Origin: Raineya sp.
Lineage (GTDB): Bacteria; Bacteroidota; Bacteroidia; Cytophagales; Thermonemataceae
Assembly: GCA_025454915.1 (NCBI GenBank)
Contig: JALONN010000001.1
Span: forward strand, 526,464 to 590,463
Length of the DNA: 64,000 bases
Reading direction: 5' to 3'
Shown: one piece after another, positions 49,924 to 59,484 of the stretch
Layout: the number at the start of each line of letters is the position of its first letter
How positions within the stretch are numbered: the first letter of the stretch is position 1
Position numbers and translations under genes: made by a program
Notes under the pieces: model-generated
The model's database searches: none
What the model was told of the DNA's origin: nothing
What the model saw: only the letters and a program-made list of their open reading frames with translations

Positions 49924-52773
49924 ATGGCAACACAATCAGCGAAGCAGTCTAAAAATATAGAAAATCTTTCTCCAAAAGAGTTTATTGTTATCAAAGGAGC
50001 AAAAGCCAATAATCTAAAAAATATTGATGTGGTCATCCCTCGAAATAAACTGGTAGTCATTACTGGTGTTTCTGGTTCAGGAAAATCATCATTGGCTTTT
50101 GATACACTTTTCGCAGAAGGGCAACGAATGTATGTAGAAAGCTTGAGTGCTTATGCAAGACAGTTTTTGGCTCGTATGCAAAAGCCTGAAGTAGAGTATA
50201 TTAAAGGTGTTTCTCCAGCAATTGCTATCGAACAGAAAGTAAGTACTAAAAATCCACGTTCTACGGTAGGTACTACCACCGAAATCTACGATTATCTTAA
50301 GCTCTTGTTTGCTCGTATCGGAAAAACCTACTCGCCAGTTTCTGGTAATCAGGTAAAAAAAGATACGGTTGAAAGTGTTGTCGATTTGATTCATACATTT
50401 TCAGAAGGGCAAAAAGTATCTGTTTTAAGCCCCCTTAAACCTAATAAAGACAGAACTCTTGAAACAGAGTTGAAAATCCTGCTTCAAAAAGGTTATACAC
50501 GTATCTACAGAAACCACGCCAGCCAAGAAAGCGAAATTTTATTCATTGAAGATTTCTTAGAGACCAAAGATAAGGGACTTTCCAAGAAAAAATGGCAAGA
50601 TTTGTATGTGTTAATTGATAGAGCCACTGTTCAACATGATAGTGAAGACAATCGTTTTCGTTTTGCTGATTCGGTTCAAACAGCTTTTTTTGAGGGTATC
50701 GGAGAGTGTATGATTGATTTTATCGGAGTAGAAAAAAGAATATTCTCTGATAAGTTTGAACTCGATGGAATGGCTTTTGAAGAGCCTAGCGTCAATTTTT
50801 TCAGTTTTAACAACCCTTATGGAGCTTGCAAACGTTGTGAAGGCTTTGGAAATGTTTTGGGAATAGATGAAGATTTAGTAATTCCCAATAAAACCCTTTC
50901 GGTGTACGAAGATGCTGTTGCCCCTTGGAAAACTGAAAAAATGAGTACATGGAAAGAGCAGTTTATCAAAAGGGCAGCCTTATACGATTTTCCCATCCAC
51001 AGAGCCTACAAAGACCTTTCTGAGAAAGAAAAAGACTTTCTATGGCAGGGAAACAAAGAAATAAAAGGTATCAATAAGTTTTTTAGTTATATAGAAGGAG
51101 AAGCCCACAAAATACAATACAGGGTGTTGCTTTCCCGATACAGAGGGCGTACCGTATGCCCCGATTGTAAAGGAACACGCCTTCGCAAAGATGCTTTTTA
51201 TGTAAAAGTAGATGATAAATCCATTCAGGATTTGGTACTAATGCCTATTGATGAACTTTCTGAGTTTTTTAAAAATATTCGCCTTTCCGAATTTGACCAA
51301 AAAGTAGCCAAAAGAGTTTTAAACGAAATAGAAAGCCGTTTAGATTTTATCTTAAAAGTAGGATTAGGGTATCTGACACTCAACCGTCTAACTTCTACAC
51401 TTTCAGGTGGTGAGTTTCAACGAATTAAATTAGCTACTTCACTGGGAAGTGCTTTGGTGGGTTCTATGTATATTTTAGATGAGCCAAGTATTGGTTTACA
51501 CCCCAAAGATACACAACAGCTTATCAAAGTCTTGGAAAAACTCCGAGATTTAGGCAATACAGTCATTGTGGTAGAACATGAAGAAGAAATGATGCAGGTG
51601 GCTGACCACATCATTGATATTGGAGCATTTGCTGGTACATTGGGTGGAGAGGTCGTTTTTGAAGGAAATAAAGATGATTTTGATATAGATAAATTTCCGA
51701 ATTCTCAAACTCTGCGTTTTTTAAGCGGAAAAGACAGTATCGAAACACCTAAAATGCGTAGGAAATGGTCAAACAGTATCGAAATAAAAGGAGCAAGAGA
51801 AAATAATTTGAAAGATATTGATGCAAAATTTCCTTTAGGGGTTTTTACGGTGGTTACTGGTGTTTCAGGTTCAGGGAAATCTACACTGATTAAGAAAATC
51901 TTATATCCAGCTTTAGGAAAGTATTTTGATGTGTATAGTGGAGATATTACAGGGCGTTATGATGCTTTAGACGGAGCCTTGAACTTGGTAAGTGGCGTAG
52001 AATTTGTAGATCAGAACCCTATCGGAAAGTCTTCCCGTTCCAATCCTGTTACGTATGTGAAGGCTTACGACCACATCAGAGAATTGTTTGCAAATCAGCA
52101 ACTTGCAAAAAGCAGGGGCTATAAGGCAGGTACATTTTCGTTTAATATTGAAGGTGGAAGATGTGAGGTTTGTCAGGGAGAGGGTGAAGTGAAGATTGAA
52201 ATGCAATTTATGGCAGATTTATACTTGCCATGCGAGAGTTGCAAAGGAAAACGATTTAAAGATACTGTTTTAGAGGTTGAATACAAAAATAAGAATATTT
52301 ATGATATTTTAAACCTGACAGTTGATGAAGCCATTGAATTTTTTGCTCAAGAACCTAAGATTTTAGATAAACTTCAGCCATTACAAGAAGTAGGGCTTGG
52401 GTATGTAAAACTGGGACAGTCTTCTAATACACTTTCAGGTGGTGAAGCTCAAAGAATAAAACTGGCTTGTTTTTTGGATAAGAATTTATCTAAACAGGGT
52501 AAAAAGATTTTCATTTTTGATGAACCCACTACTGGACTGCATTTTCTGGATATTAAAAAACTATTGAAATCTTTGAATGCCTTGATAGAACAAGGAAATA
52601 CAGTAATTGTTATTGAACACAATCTGGAAGTAATCAAAACAGCCGATTGGGTGATAGATTTAGGACCAGAAGGAGGAATAAACGGGGGAAATATCTGCTT
52701 TACAGGAACTCCCGAAGAGTTAGCTAAACAAAAAGACAATTATACAGCAAAGTTTTTAAAGGGACATTTATAA
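49924..52773 (+). CDS. uvrA: Excinuclease ABC subunit A
   Basis: 949 residues, the DNA-damage recognition subunit of nucleotide-excision repair. Two ABC ATPase modules are evident: Walker A GVSGSGKSSLAFDTLF and GVSGSGKSTLIKKIL; signatures TLSGGEFQRIKLATSLG and TLSGGEAQRIKLACFLD. Zinc-binding cysteines lie in GACKRCEGFG, CPDCKGTRL and the pair CEVCQGEGE/CESCKGKR. The UvrB-interacting region near the first zinc module is intact. The gene stands alone (uvrB/uvrC not in the window). Confidence is very high. Confidence 0.98.
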   Translation: MATQSAKQSKNIENLSPKEFIVIKGAKANNLKNIDVVIPRNKLVVITGVSGSGKSSLAFDTLFAEGQRMYVESLSAYARQFLARMQKPEVEYIKGVSPAIAIEQKVSTKNPRSTVGTTTEIYDYLKLLFARIGKTYSPVSGNQVKKDTVESVVDLIHTFSEGQKVSVLSPLKPNKDRTLETELKILLQKGYTRIYRNHASQESEILFIEDFLETKDKGLSKKKWQDLYVLIDRATVQHDSEDNRFRFADSVQTAFFEGIGECMIDFIGVEKRIFSDKFELDGMAFEEPSVNFFSFNNPYGACKRCEGFGNVLGIDEDLVIPNKTLSVYEDAVAPWKTEKMSTWKEQFIKRAALYDFPIHRAYKDLSEKEKDFLWQGNKEIKGINKFFSYIEGEAHKIQYRVLLSRYRGRTVCPDCKGTRLRKDAFYVKVDDKSIQDLVLMPIDELSEFFKNIRLSEFDQKVAKRVLNEIESRLDFILKVGLGYLTLNRLTSTLSGGEFQRIKLATSLGSALVGSMYILDEPSIGLHPKDTQQLIKVLEKLRDLGNTVIVVEHEEEMMQVADHIIDIGAFAGTLGGEVVFEGNKDDFDIDKFPNSQTLRFLSGKDSIETPKMRRKWSNSIEIKGARENNLKDIDAKFPLGVFTVVTGVSGSGKSTLIKKILYPALGKYFDVYSGDITGRYDALDGALNLVSGVEFVDQNPIGKSSRSNPVTYVKAYDHIRELFANQQLAKSRGYKAGTFSFNIEGGRCEVCQGEGEVKIEMQFMADLYLPCESCKGKRFKDTVLEVEYKNKNIYDILNLTVDEAIEFFAQEPKILDKLQPLQEVGLGYVKLGQSSNTLSGGEAQRIKLACFLDKNLSKQGKKIFIFDEPTTGLHFLDIKKLLKSLNALIEQGNTVIVIEHNLEVIKTADWVIDLGPEGGINGGNICFTGTPEELAKQKDNYTAKFLKGHL

Positions 52774-52828
52774 AAAGAATCAAGACTTGATTTTATCATT
52801 TAGCATTCACCATTTAGCATTTAACTTT

Positions 52829-54181
52829 ATGTTTCGTCATTTTCTGATTGTATTTATATACGGTGTATTAGGGTCTTGGTTGCTTTTTTCATGTAAGTCT
52901 AAAAATGAGCTATTTACAGATAATCCAGATGCCCTTAGATTTTCAGAAGATGCCATTGTGTTTGATACGGTGCTGGCAGGTATTCCGACAGCCACCAAAC
53001 GCCTAAAAGTATATAATCCCAATAAAAGAGCTGTAAGAATTAAAAGAATGTATATTGGAAGCCAAAGTGATAGAGAATATACTGTACTGCTCAATGGTGA
53101 AAAAAATATACAATTTTCTGATATTGAATTACTTGGAGGTGATAGCCTGCTTGTGATTGTTTCTGCAAATATCGAAAACAGAGACCAAAATCAGGTTTAT
53201 CAAGCTTTTGACTCTCTGATGTTTGAACTCTCCAATAGAGAGCAAAATGTCAAATTACTGACTTGGGCTGATAATGTTCGGGTTATTTCAGGACAAATAC
53301 CTTGTGGAACTGTTTGGGATAGCCAAAGACCATACTTGCTAAAAGGAGAGGTAAAAGTGCCTGCTGGTTGTAATTTAACTATTGAAAAAGGTACAAGAGT
53401 ATATGCCTTTAATGATGCCAAAATGGAAGTTTTAGGATCTCTGAATGTAAGAGGCAGAGCTGATACAATTGTTGAGTTCAAATACTTCAGGCAGGAATCA
53501 GCCCTTCAAAACGTACTGGGAGCATGGGAGGGCATTCGGTTTAGAAAATCGAGTTTGGGAAATACCATACGATTTGCCGAAATTGAAAATGCTAAAGTGG
53601 GAATATTTGTAGATACATCAGAAGTGCTAATAGAAAGCTCAAAAATTCAGAATATGTCTGAAGTAGGGCTTGTTGGGCTACGCTCAAAAGTATTATTACG
53701 AAATACCCTGATGAATAATTGTTTGCTCAGACTTTTGCAGGCTACCAATGGCGGAGAGTATGAAATTGTACACTGTACATTGGCAAATTATGAATTTTTA
53801 TTCAACAGACAAGATGAGGCAGGGAGTGTTTTTATCAATCAACAGGGAGCCAATACAATGACTATCAGATTGTTTAATAATATTTTTTGGGGAAACTTGA
53901 AAGATGAAATTATTTTTACAGGTGAAAATCTTGATTTGTCGGCTGCCAATAATATTTTCAGAACACAAGTTTATAAGGATGTGCTCAATACTAATCAAAA
54001 CTTAATAAATCTTACCAATCAGAGGACAGATTCATTATTTAAAAATCCGAGATTATTCAGATACGAACTGCCTTCTATTTCACCTGCTATTGGTAAAGGG
54101 GCTACCACATCTATTACTGTTGATATTCTTGGAAAAACACGAAAAAATCCACCAGATATAGGAGCTTATGAAATGCGTTAG
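52829..54181 (+). CDS. Lipoprotein with right-handed beta-helix
   Basis: 450 residues from the ATG at 52829, where the lipoprotein signal (VFIYGVLGSWLLFSCKS) begins; the longer frame from 52787 has no signal. After a beta-sandwich-like start the chain turns into a right-handed beta-helix (IEKGTRVYAFNDAKMEVLGS; VEFKYF...; AEIENAKVGIFVDTSEVLIE), closing with the 'SPAIGKG...DILGKTR..PDIGAYE' element found at the end of choice-of-anchor Q/parallel-beta-helix surface proteins. Likely a surface-exposed polysaccharide- or protein-binding lipoprotein. It follows uvrA by 55 bp. Confidence 0.75.
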   Translation: MFRHFLIVFIYGVLGSWLLFSCKSKNELFTDNPDALRFSEDAIVFDTVLAGIPTATKRLKVYNPNKRAVRIKRMYIGSQSDREYTVLLNGEKNIQFSDIELLGGDSLLVIVSANIENRDQNQVYQAFDSLMFELSNREQNVKLLTWADNVRVISGQIPCGTVWDSQRPYLLKGEVKVPAGCNLTIEKGTRVYAFNDAKMEVLGSLNVRGRADTIVEFKYFRQESALQNVLGAWEGIRFRKSSLGNTIRFAEIENAKVGIFVDTSEVLIESSKIQNMSEVGLVGLRSKVLLRNTLMNNCLLRLLQATNGGEYEIVHCTLANYEFLFNRQDEAGSVFINQQGANTMTIRLFNNIFWGNLKDEIIFTGENLDLSAANNIFRTQVYKDVLNTNQNLINLTNQRTDSLFKNPRLFRYELPSISPAIGKGATTSITVDILGKTRKNPPDIGAYEMR

Positions 54182-54294
54182 AAAATAATAAAAAAAGTTA
54201 AAAATAGTACAAAAACTTACTTTGGTCAGAATAGCAGAATTTGCATAAACTCAAAAAAAGTATATTTTTACAAAAAATAAAGCGAATAAGGCTC

Positions 54295-56739
54295 ATGCAA
54301 TCTGTAGGGTATAGATACTTTTTATTGATACTTATACTATTTTTTAATCTTTTTTCTTCCAAAGCCCAATCCGAATATTGGAAATCTTTAGAAGAGAAGT
54401 GGAATGATGCCCCTTCCAACTCTAAAGAGAAACTAACACTCAGTATTGCACTAAGCCAAGAATTGGCTGATGAACAAATAGAACTGGCAACTTTTTATGC
54501 AAAAGAAGCTCTTAAAATTTTAGAAAATAATGTAGAGATCTCTAATGATTTAAGAGGAGATGTTTACATTACACTCACCGAAATTTATGGTAGAAAACGT
54601 CATCAAAAAGAAGCCATTTTCTATTTAGAAAAATCAAAAAAACACATAGATACTACATCAAATAAATTTATTTGTCGCCAATCTTTTATTCAGGGACTTT
54701 TTACAAGTCCTCTGAAAGCCTCTAAAACCATAGAAACTCATTTATCTAAACAACAACCCGAAAATGTAGAACTGGGACTTATTTATTTAGAATATGCAAC
54801 TAACCAGTTACGTCAAAAAAATTATGAAAAATCTATTGAATATGTAGAAAAAGCAGAGAAAATATTTGTCAAGTTCAATAAAATAAAATATTTAGCCCGT
54901 TGCTATAATAATAAAGGCTTGGTATATAAAAATATGCATTTGTATATACTCAGTATTGAAAATTATATCAAGGCTGTGAAATTATACAGAAGCATCAATG
55001 TACAAAGTAGAAATTTATCTATTACATATCTGAATCTTGGAAATATCTACATTATTCGTCCCCAAGATACATTTTATTATAAAAGTGCAAGAGAAGCTTA
55101 TCTTAAAAGCTTAGAAATAGCAGAAAAAATTAAAGACACAACACAAATAATTAGTACCTATGAGCGATTAGGCTCTTTATCACTGCTCAGCAAAGATGCT
55201 CAGAAAGCAATGGTATATTTTTCTAAAGGTTTTGATTTATCTAAAAAAATACAATCTGCTCATTATCAGGATTTTTTGAATACACGTCTTGCAAAAGCTT
55301 ATTTTGATAGCGGAAACATCCAAAAAGCTGAAGCAATGCTTCTTGAAGTTATTAAAAATACTCGAAATAAGGAAGATATAGGGATGTTTATAGATGCAAG
55401 CTCTATTTTGGCAGATAATTATCAAGGTATAAAAGAATATAAAAAATCTATTAAAATACTAGATGATGCTATTGAAATAGCTACAAAAAATGATTTGAAA
55501 TTATTTCTTATGGGCTTTTATAACAGACAAGCCATTAATTTTATACAATTAAACCGTTTGAATGAGGCAGAAAAATGCTTATCAAATATCGAAAATTTAA
55601 GAGACTTGACAGATAAAAATATTCTACAAATGCTTTATCAAAATCATAAGCAAATTGACTCTGCCAAAGGCAATTATCTGAAAGCTTTAGAATGGAATAA
55701 TAAATACATCAGACTAACAGATTCTCTCAATTATACAGAAAGAATGAGAGGATTTGCTGAATTACAACAAAAATTTGAGATAGAAGAAAAAGAATTAATT
55801 TTACAAAAGCTCAAGACTCAAAATGAGCAAGAAATAGCCAATAATAAGCGAAATCAGAACCTGATTGTTATTTTGGTGTTAGCATTTTCTATAGTAGCTT
55901 CTTTGGGAGTTGTGCTGTGGTTTAATCAGAAAAAATTAAAAGAAAAAAATCATAAAATTATAGCTCAAGAAAATGATTTAAGAAATTTTTCTGAAAAACT
56001 AACGGTAGTTAACAAAGAGCTTACCAAAAAGCATGAATTTGATAATATCCTGCTCACAATAATTTCTCATGATTTGAAGGGACCTATTCAATCTGTGAAA
56101 ACACTTCTGGAAATGATGCAAAATGGAGTATTCAAGCCTGAAAATTATCAGAATTTACTTGATTTGGCAACGGTTTCATTAAACTCATCTAGTTCATTGC
56201 TGGAAAATATACTTTTTTGGGCAAAATCATATCAAAATGACTTTCAAATGAAAAATAAAGAAGTTAATTTGAAAGATTTATGTGAGAGAACCATTGGTTT
56301 ATTGGCTCTACAAGCCGAACAAAAAGGTATTACCCTTGAAAATCAAGTTTCTGATGATGTAACCTGCTATGCTGATGAGGATATTTTAAGCCTTACCATT
56401 AGAAACCTGATTTCTAATGCTATTAAATTCACATTGTATGGAAAAGTAACCATTGATGCTTCGTACAATAAAGGTTATTGTTATATTTCAGTTACAGATA
56501 CAGGAGTAGGAATTGCCCCAGAAAACCTTAATAAAATATTCTCTCGACAATATTATACAAAAGGGACACACAAAGAAAAAGGAACAGGTTTGGGACTCAT
56601 GTTATGTAAAGAATTTGTAGAAAGAAATAAGGGAGCTATTACTGTTGAAAGTAAGGTAGGAGAGGGAAGTACATTTACCATACAACTCCCCATGCCCCAT
56701 ATTCATAGTAAAAAATTAGAATTAGAACCCCTAAAATGA
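54295..56739 (+). CDS. TPR-type sensor histidine kinase
   Basis: 814 residues from the ATG at 54295, which is followed by a signal-like segment (MQSVGYRYFLLILILFFNLF). About eight TPR units (30-470) precede a transmembrane helix (NLIVILVLAFSIVASLGVVLWF), a coiled coil, and a complete HisKA/HATPase module: H-box IISHDLKGPIQSVKTLL, N-box IRNLISNAIKFT, G1 VTDTGVGIAPEN, G2 GTGLGLMLCKEF. This TPR-kinase architecture is common in Bacteroidota. The extracellular TPRs presumably sense a peptide or partner. No response regulator is adjacent. It ends 9 bp inside the convergent cysQ-like gene. Confidence 0.9.
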   Translation: MQSVGYRYFLLILILFFNLFSSKAQSEYWKSLEEKWNDAPSNSKEKLTLSIALSQELADEQIELATFYAKEALKILENNVEISNDLRGDVYITLTEIYGRKRHQKEAIFYLEKSKKHIDTTSNKFICRQSFIQGLFTSPLKASKTIETHLSKQQPENVELGLIYLEYATNQLRQKNYEKSIEYVEKAEKIFVKFNKIKYLARCYNNKGLVYKNMHLYILSIENYIKAVKLYRSINVQSRNLSITYLNLGNIYIIRPQDTFYYKSAREAYLKSLEIAEKIKDTTQIISTYERLGSLSLLSKDAQKAMVYFSKGFDLSKKIQSAHYQDFLNTRLAKAYFDSGNIQKAEAMLLEVIKNTRNKEDIGMFIDASSILADNYQGIKEYKKSIKILDDAIEIATKNDLKLFLMGFYNRQAINFIQLNRLNEAEKCLSNIENLRDLTDKNILQMLYQNHKQIDSAKGNYLKALEWNNKYIRLTDSLNYTERMRGFAELQQKFEIEEKELILQKLKTQNEQEIANNKRNQNLIVILVLAFSIVASLGVVLWFNQKKLKEKNHKIIAQENDLRNFSEKLTVVNKELTKKHEFDNILLTIISHDLKGPIQSVKTLLEMMQNGVFKPENYQNLLDLATVSLNSSSSLLENILFWAKSYQNDFQMKNKEVNLKDLCERTIGLLALQAEQKGITLENQVSDDVTCYADEDILSLTIRNLISNAIKFTLYGKVTIDASYNKGYCYISVTDTGVGIAPENLNKIFSRQYYTKGTHKEKGTGLGLMLCKEFVERNKGAITVESKVGEGSTFTIQLPMPHIHSKKLELEPLK

Positions 56740-57486
56740 TTTACATAAAAAAGAACCATTGAGCAAAGTAGTTTTGTTGTAGCCAAAAGTTTTTCCATGT
56801 TCATCCAAAACTACTCCACCAGCTTCTTCTACCAAAATTTGTCCTGCAGCAGTATCCCATTCCATTGTAGGATTATATCTATAATAGAAATCAGCTTTTC
56901 CTTCTGCAACCAAACAAAATTTTAAAGCACTCCCCATTGCTATGGTTTTCTTAATTTTGTGTTTGTCAAGCATTTTTTTGTCTTCAGGAGCCAAATGAGA
57001 ACGACTAACAGCAGCCACAATATCTGCTGTGGAAACATTTTTCCGAACCTGAATTTTTTGTGTGAGTTTTTCTCTTTTAAATGCTCCTTTTCCTTTTTCT
57101 GCCCAATAAACAGTATCGGAGGCAGGTACTTGAATAATACCTAAAATAGGCTCTGTACCCTGCATCAAAGCCAAATTGACTGTAAACTCTCCATTCTTAT
57201 CAATAAATTCCTTTGTACCATCCAAAGGGTCTAAAAGCCAAAAGTATTTCCATTTTTTACGAGTATTATAATCTGGCAAATCGTCTTCTTCAGAAATAAT
57301 AGGAATCTTTGGAGTGTGTTCTTCTAAAAATTCTGTGATAATTTGGTGTGATATTTGGTCAGCTTGTGTGAGAGGAGAACTGTCTTGTTTTTGAGTAATT
57401 TGGAAATCCTGACTATAGATTTTCATGATTTCCTCACTTGCCAGCCTCATGGTTTCTAAAATAGTTTCTAAATTATACATAAGCAT
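56731..57486 (-). CDS. cysQ: 3'(2'),5'-bisphosphate nucleotidase, CysQ-like
   Basis: 251 residues from the ATG at 57486 (57480 is an equal alternative). Family motifs: SEEDDLPDYNTRKK, the metal-binding LLDPLDGTKEFIDKNGEFTV, and the C-terminal WDTAAGQILVEEAGG. It dephosphorylates 3'-phosphoadenosine 5'-phosphate and so recycles PAP from sulfur metabolism. Relatives also act on inositol phosphates, so the name is not certain, but the Bacteroidota form is usually CysQ. Soluble. Convergent with the kinase gene by a 9-bp overlap. Confidence 0.85.
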   Translation of the reverse strand: MLMYNLETILETMRLASEEIMKIYSQDFQITQKQDSSPLTQADQISHQIITEFLEEHTPKIPIISEEDDLPDYNTRKKWKYFWLLDPLDGTKEFIDKNGEFTVNLALMQGTEPILGIIQVPASDTVYWAEKGKGAFKREKLTQKIQVRKNVSTADIVAAVSRSHLAPEDKKMLDKHKIKKTIAMGSALKFCLVAEGKADFYYRYNPTMEWDTAAGQILVEEAGGVVLDEHGKTFGYNKTTLLNGSFLCKSF

Positions 57487-57526
57487 TTTGTAACACAATA
57501 AATGTGGTTTTATGATAAAAATGAGC

Positions 57527-57534
57527 TAGATTTG
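57527..57534 (+). promoter_or_regulatory. -7 element before the SGNH hydrolase
   Basis: TAGATTTG fits TAnnTTTG and lies 36 bases before the ATG at 57571; a weak TGTGG lies 19 bases upstream at the -33 position. Confidence 0.35.
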
Positions 57535-57570
57535 CCTAAATTTATACCAATAATTTTGTAAAACCATTAT

Positions 57571-59070
57571 ATGCCAGAAAAAAATCATTCGATTTCTCCT
57601 TGGAGAGTTGTTGTTTTTATTGTGTATGTATCTGTTTTTTTGGGTATTTATGCAGGAGCAAACTATTACCTTACAAGCCAAAAAATTTTAGGTAAAGAAG
57701 GAGTTTTATACCTTGCAGATTCATCCTATTCCTTGAAAGTCCCTAATTGGTTGCAAAGTACACCCGAAGAAAAGAGTGAGAAACCCACAGATATTCGTAA
57801 AATACGTCAACAATTTGGTAATAACACACAAAATAGTACAAATACAAAAGAAAATGGAAATAACCTATCACAGAAAACCTATAAAAATTCTGTAGATAGT
57901 CTGCCCTCCGAAAAAGAAGCTGATAGCATAGCCCTCCAAATACGCATTCAGTATCCAGATGAAAGTAAACAGGCTTTGGCTGGTTTTTTTCAGGCACTGC
58001 AAGCATTGGAATCAAATCAGAGTAATGATTTATTTAGAGTTTTTCATTTCGGAGACTCTCAGTTAGAAGGGGATAGAATGACCTCCATTTTACGTTCGCA
58101 GTTTCAAGAGCGTTTTGGAGGCTGTGGAGCAGGTATTAATGGAATGAATAATAATACCAATGCAAAATTATCTGTTAAACAAGAAAACGACCCTCGTTGG
58201 AAAACCTTTTCAGTTTTTGGTAATATTCCAGCACCTCATAATTATTTTGGAACATTAGCTAATTTCTACCAGTTTGCCGATACAGCAGGCTATGTGGTTT
58301 ATAAAAAATCTGACAGAACTCATTACAAAAATCAGAAAATAGAAAATATCAAAATTCTCTACAGAAACCCAAATGCACCTGTAAAACTGAATATTTTTGA
58401 AAAAGAAACCCTGATAGCTCAAAAAGAACTATTACCCAGTCGAAATTTTACAATTGAGCAAATTGAAATGCCTAATAATTTTGAAGAAATGAAAATTTCT
58501 TTCAACAGTCGTAAAAGCCCTGATATTTACGGAGTTGCTTTAGACTGTCAAAGAGGAATAACTTTCGATAATATACCCATCAGAGGTAGTGCAGGACTCG
58601 AATTCCATAAGATAGAGTACGATCATCTCCAAAAACAAGCCAGAGACCTGAAAGTTCGATTTGTTATTTTACAGTTTGGTGTGAATGTAGGACTTAATTC
58701 TTCTGATTATAACTTTTATGAGAATCAGTTTTACAAAGAAATTATGTATTTAAAAAGAGCCATGCCACAAGCTGCCTTTTTGGTGATAGGAACATCTGAT
58801 CGTTCGTATAAAAAAGAAAATGGTTATGCTTCATATCCAGGGATTATCAAACTTCGAGATGCCCAAAAGAGGGCAGCTTTTCGGGCTGGTTGTGCTTTTT
58901 GGGATTTGTATGAGGCAATGGGTGGAAAAAACTCTATGCCTACATGGGTGAAAGAAGGGCTTGCAGGCAAAGATTATACACACTTTAAAATAGAAGGGGC
59001 TAATTTGGTCGGAAATATGCTTTTTCAGGCTCTTATCAAAGAATATGAGAGCTTTAAGCTGTTAAATTGA
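57571..59070 (+). CDS. Membrane-anchored SGNH/GDSL hydrolase-like protein
   Basis: 499 residues. One N-terminal membrane helix (12-32), a polar Asn/Lys-rich linker, and an SGNH-hydrolase domain with block I FHFGDSQLEGDR (Ser163) and the block V D-x-x-H near the C-terminus (Asp468-x2-His471 in GKDYTHFKIEGAN). Similar Bacteroidota proteins are periplasmic and often sit near acyltransferases of alginate- or peptidoglycan-type modification; none is adjacent here. Probable role: O-acyl removal or transfer on a cell-wall glycan. The catalytic dyad supports an enzyme. Confidence 0.75.
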   Translation: MPEKNHSISPWRVVVFIVYVSVFLGIYAGANYYLTSQKILGKEGVLYLADSSYSLKVPNWLQSTPEEKSEKPTDIRKIRQQFGNNTQNSTNTKENGNNLSQKTYKNSVDSLPSEKEADSIALQIRIQYPDESKQALAGFFQALQALESNQSNDLFRVFHFGDSQLEGDRMTSILRSQFQERFGGCGAGINGMNNNTNAKLSVKQENDPRWKTFSVFGNIPAPHNYFGTLANFYQFADTAGYVVYKKSDRTHYKNQKIENIKILYRNPNAPVKLNIFEKETLIAQKELLPSRNFTIEQIEMPNNFEEMKISFNSRKSPDIYGVALDCQRGITFDNIPIRGSAGLEFHKIEYDHLQKQARDLKVRFVILQFGVNVGLNSSDYNFYENQFYKEIMYLKRAMPQAAFLVIGTSDRSYKKENGYASYPGIIKLRDAQKRAAFRAGCAFWDLYEAMGGKNSMPTWVKEGLAGKDYTHFKIEGANLVGNMLFQALIKEYESFKLLN

Positions 59071-59187
59071 AAATCAAAATTTTAAAAAGAAGAGAATAAT
59101 GCTCTTTTCTTTAAAAATATTTGGTATTCTGCCAAAAAATTACTTGTTTGCCTCCAAAATCGTTAGAACTCCAAAAATATCACAAAT

Positions 59188-59313
59188 ATGATAGAAATGA
59201 AAATGACAGAAGGAATGGCTTATGCTTTCTTCATCGGCTTATTTGTAGCGTCTTTTGCTATCGGTTTCTGGTTACAAAACCATGAGAAAAAACGTAATAA
59301 ACAAGGCAACTAA
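59188..59313 (+). CDS. 41-residue single-helix membrane microprotein
   Basis: ATG at 59188 to TAA at 59311-59313, 41 residues: a polar start (MIEMKMTEG), one membrane helix (MAYAFFIGLFVASFAIGFW), and a basic tail (LQNHEKKRNKQGN), so the C-terminus should stay in the cytoplasm. A hairpin terminator follows at once, which supports a real transcription unit. The helix contains small residues useful for packing. It resembles in size the accessory subunits of respiratory or transport complexes, but no such complex is nearby. I do not recognise the family. Confidence 0.65.
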   Translation: MIEMKMTEGMAYAFFIGLFVASFAIGFWLQNHEKKRNKQGN

Positions 59314-59321
59314 GATTTTCT

Positions 59322-59347
59322 AAAAAGGGGCTTAATGCCCTTTTTTT
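59322..59347 (+). terminator. Terminator of the microprotein gene
   Basis: AAAAAGGG-GCTTAATG-CCCTTTTT, an 8-bp stem, with further Ts on the 3' side, 8 bases after the stop codon. Confidence 0.8.
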
Positions 59348-59432
59348 ATTTTCCAAAGAAACTTTGGAAAAATCAAACATATAAGTGAAAATCAAAATTT
59401 TAAAAAAGTATATCAAGTTTTTGCAGAATATT

Positions 59433-59463
59433 TTTGTATTTATCTCTGAATTTCATATCTTTG
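59433..59463 (+). promoter_or_regulatory. Consensus promoter of the YqeY-family gene
   Basis: TTTG (59433-59436), 19 bases, TATCTTTG (59456-59463): an exact Bacteroidota housekeeping promoter. The ATG at 59485 is 21 bases further. Confidence 0.85.
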
Positions 59464-59484
59464 CACCTCAAAAATTAACAGGCT

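Larger units (their letters stand above)
59068..59406. repeat. 21-bp direct repeats flanking a microprotein gene
   Basis: TGAAAATCAAAATTTTAAAAA occurs at 59068-59088 and 59386-59406, 318 bp apart. The first begins at the stop codon of the SGNH gene. Between them lie only a 41-codon gene and its terminator. An inverted repeat TTTCCAAAG-AAA-CTTTGGAAA (59350-59370) is near the second copy. The sequence is low-complexity, so chance or slippage is possible. Confidence 0.5.

Noticed and set aside
52797..52822. Direct repeat CATTTAGCATT (52797-52807 and 52811-52821) before the beta-helix lipoprotein
   Set aside because: Short, AT-rich and low complexity; similar fragments occur near 10820 and 44145 without clear function.
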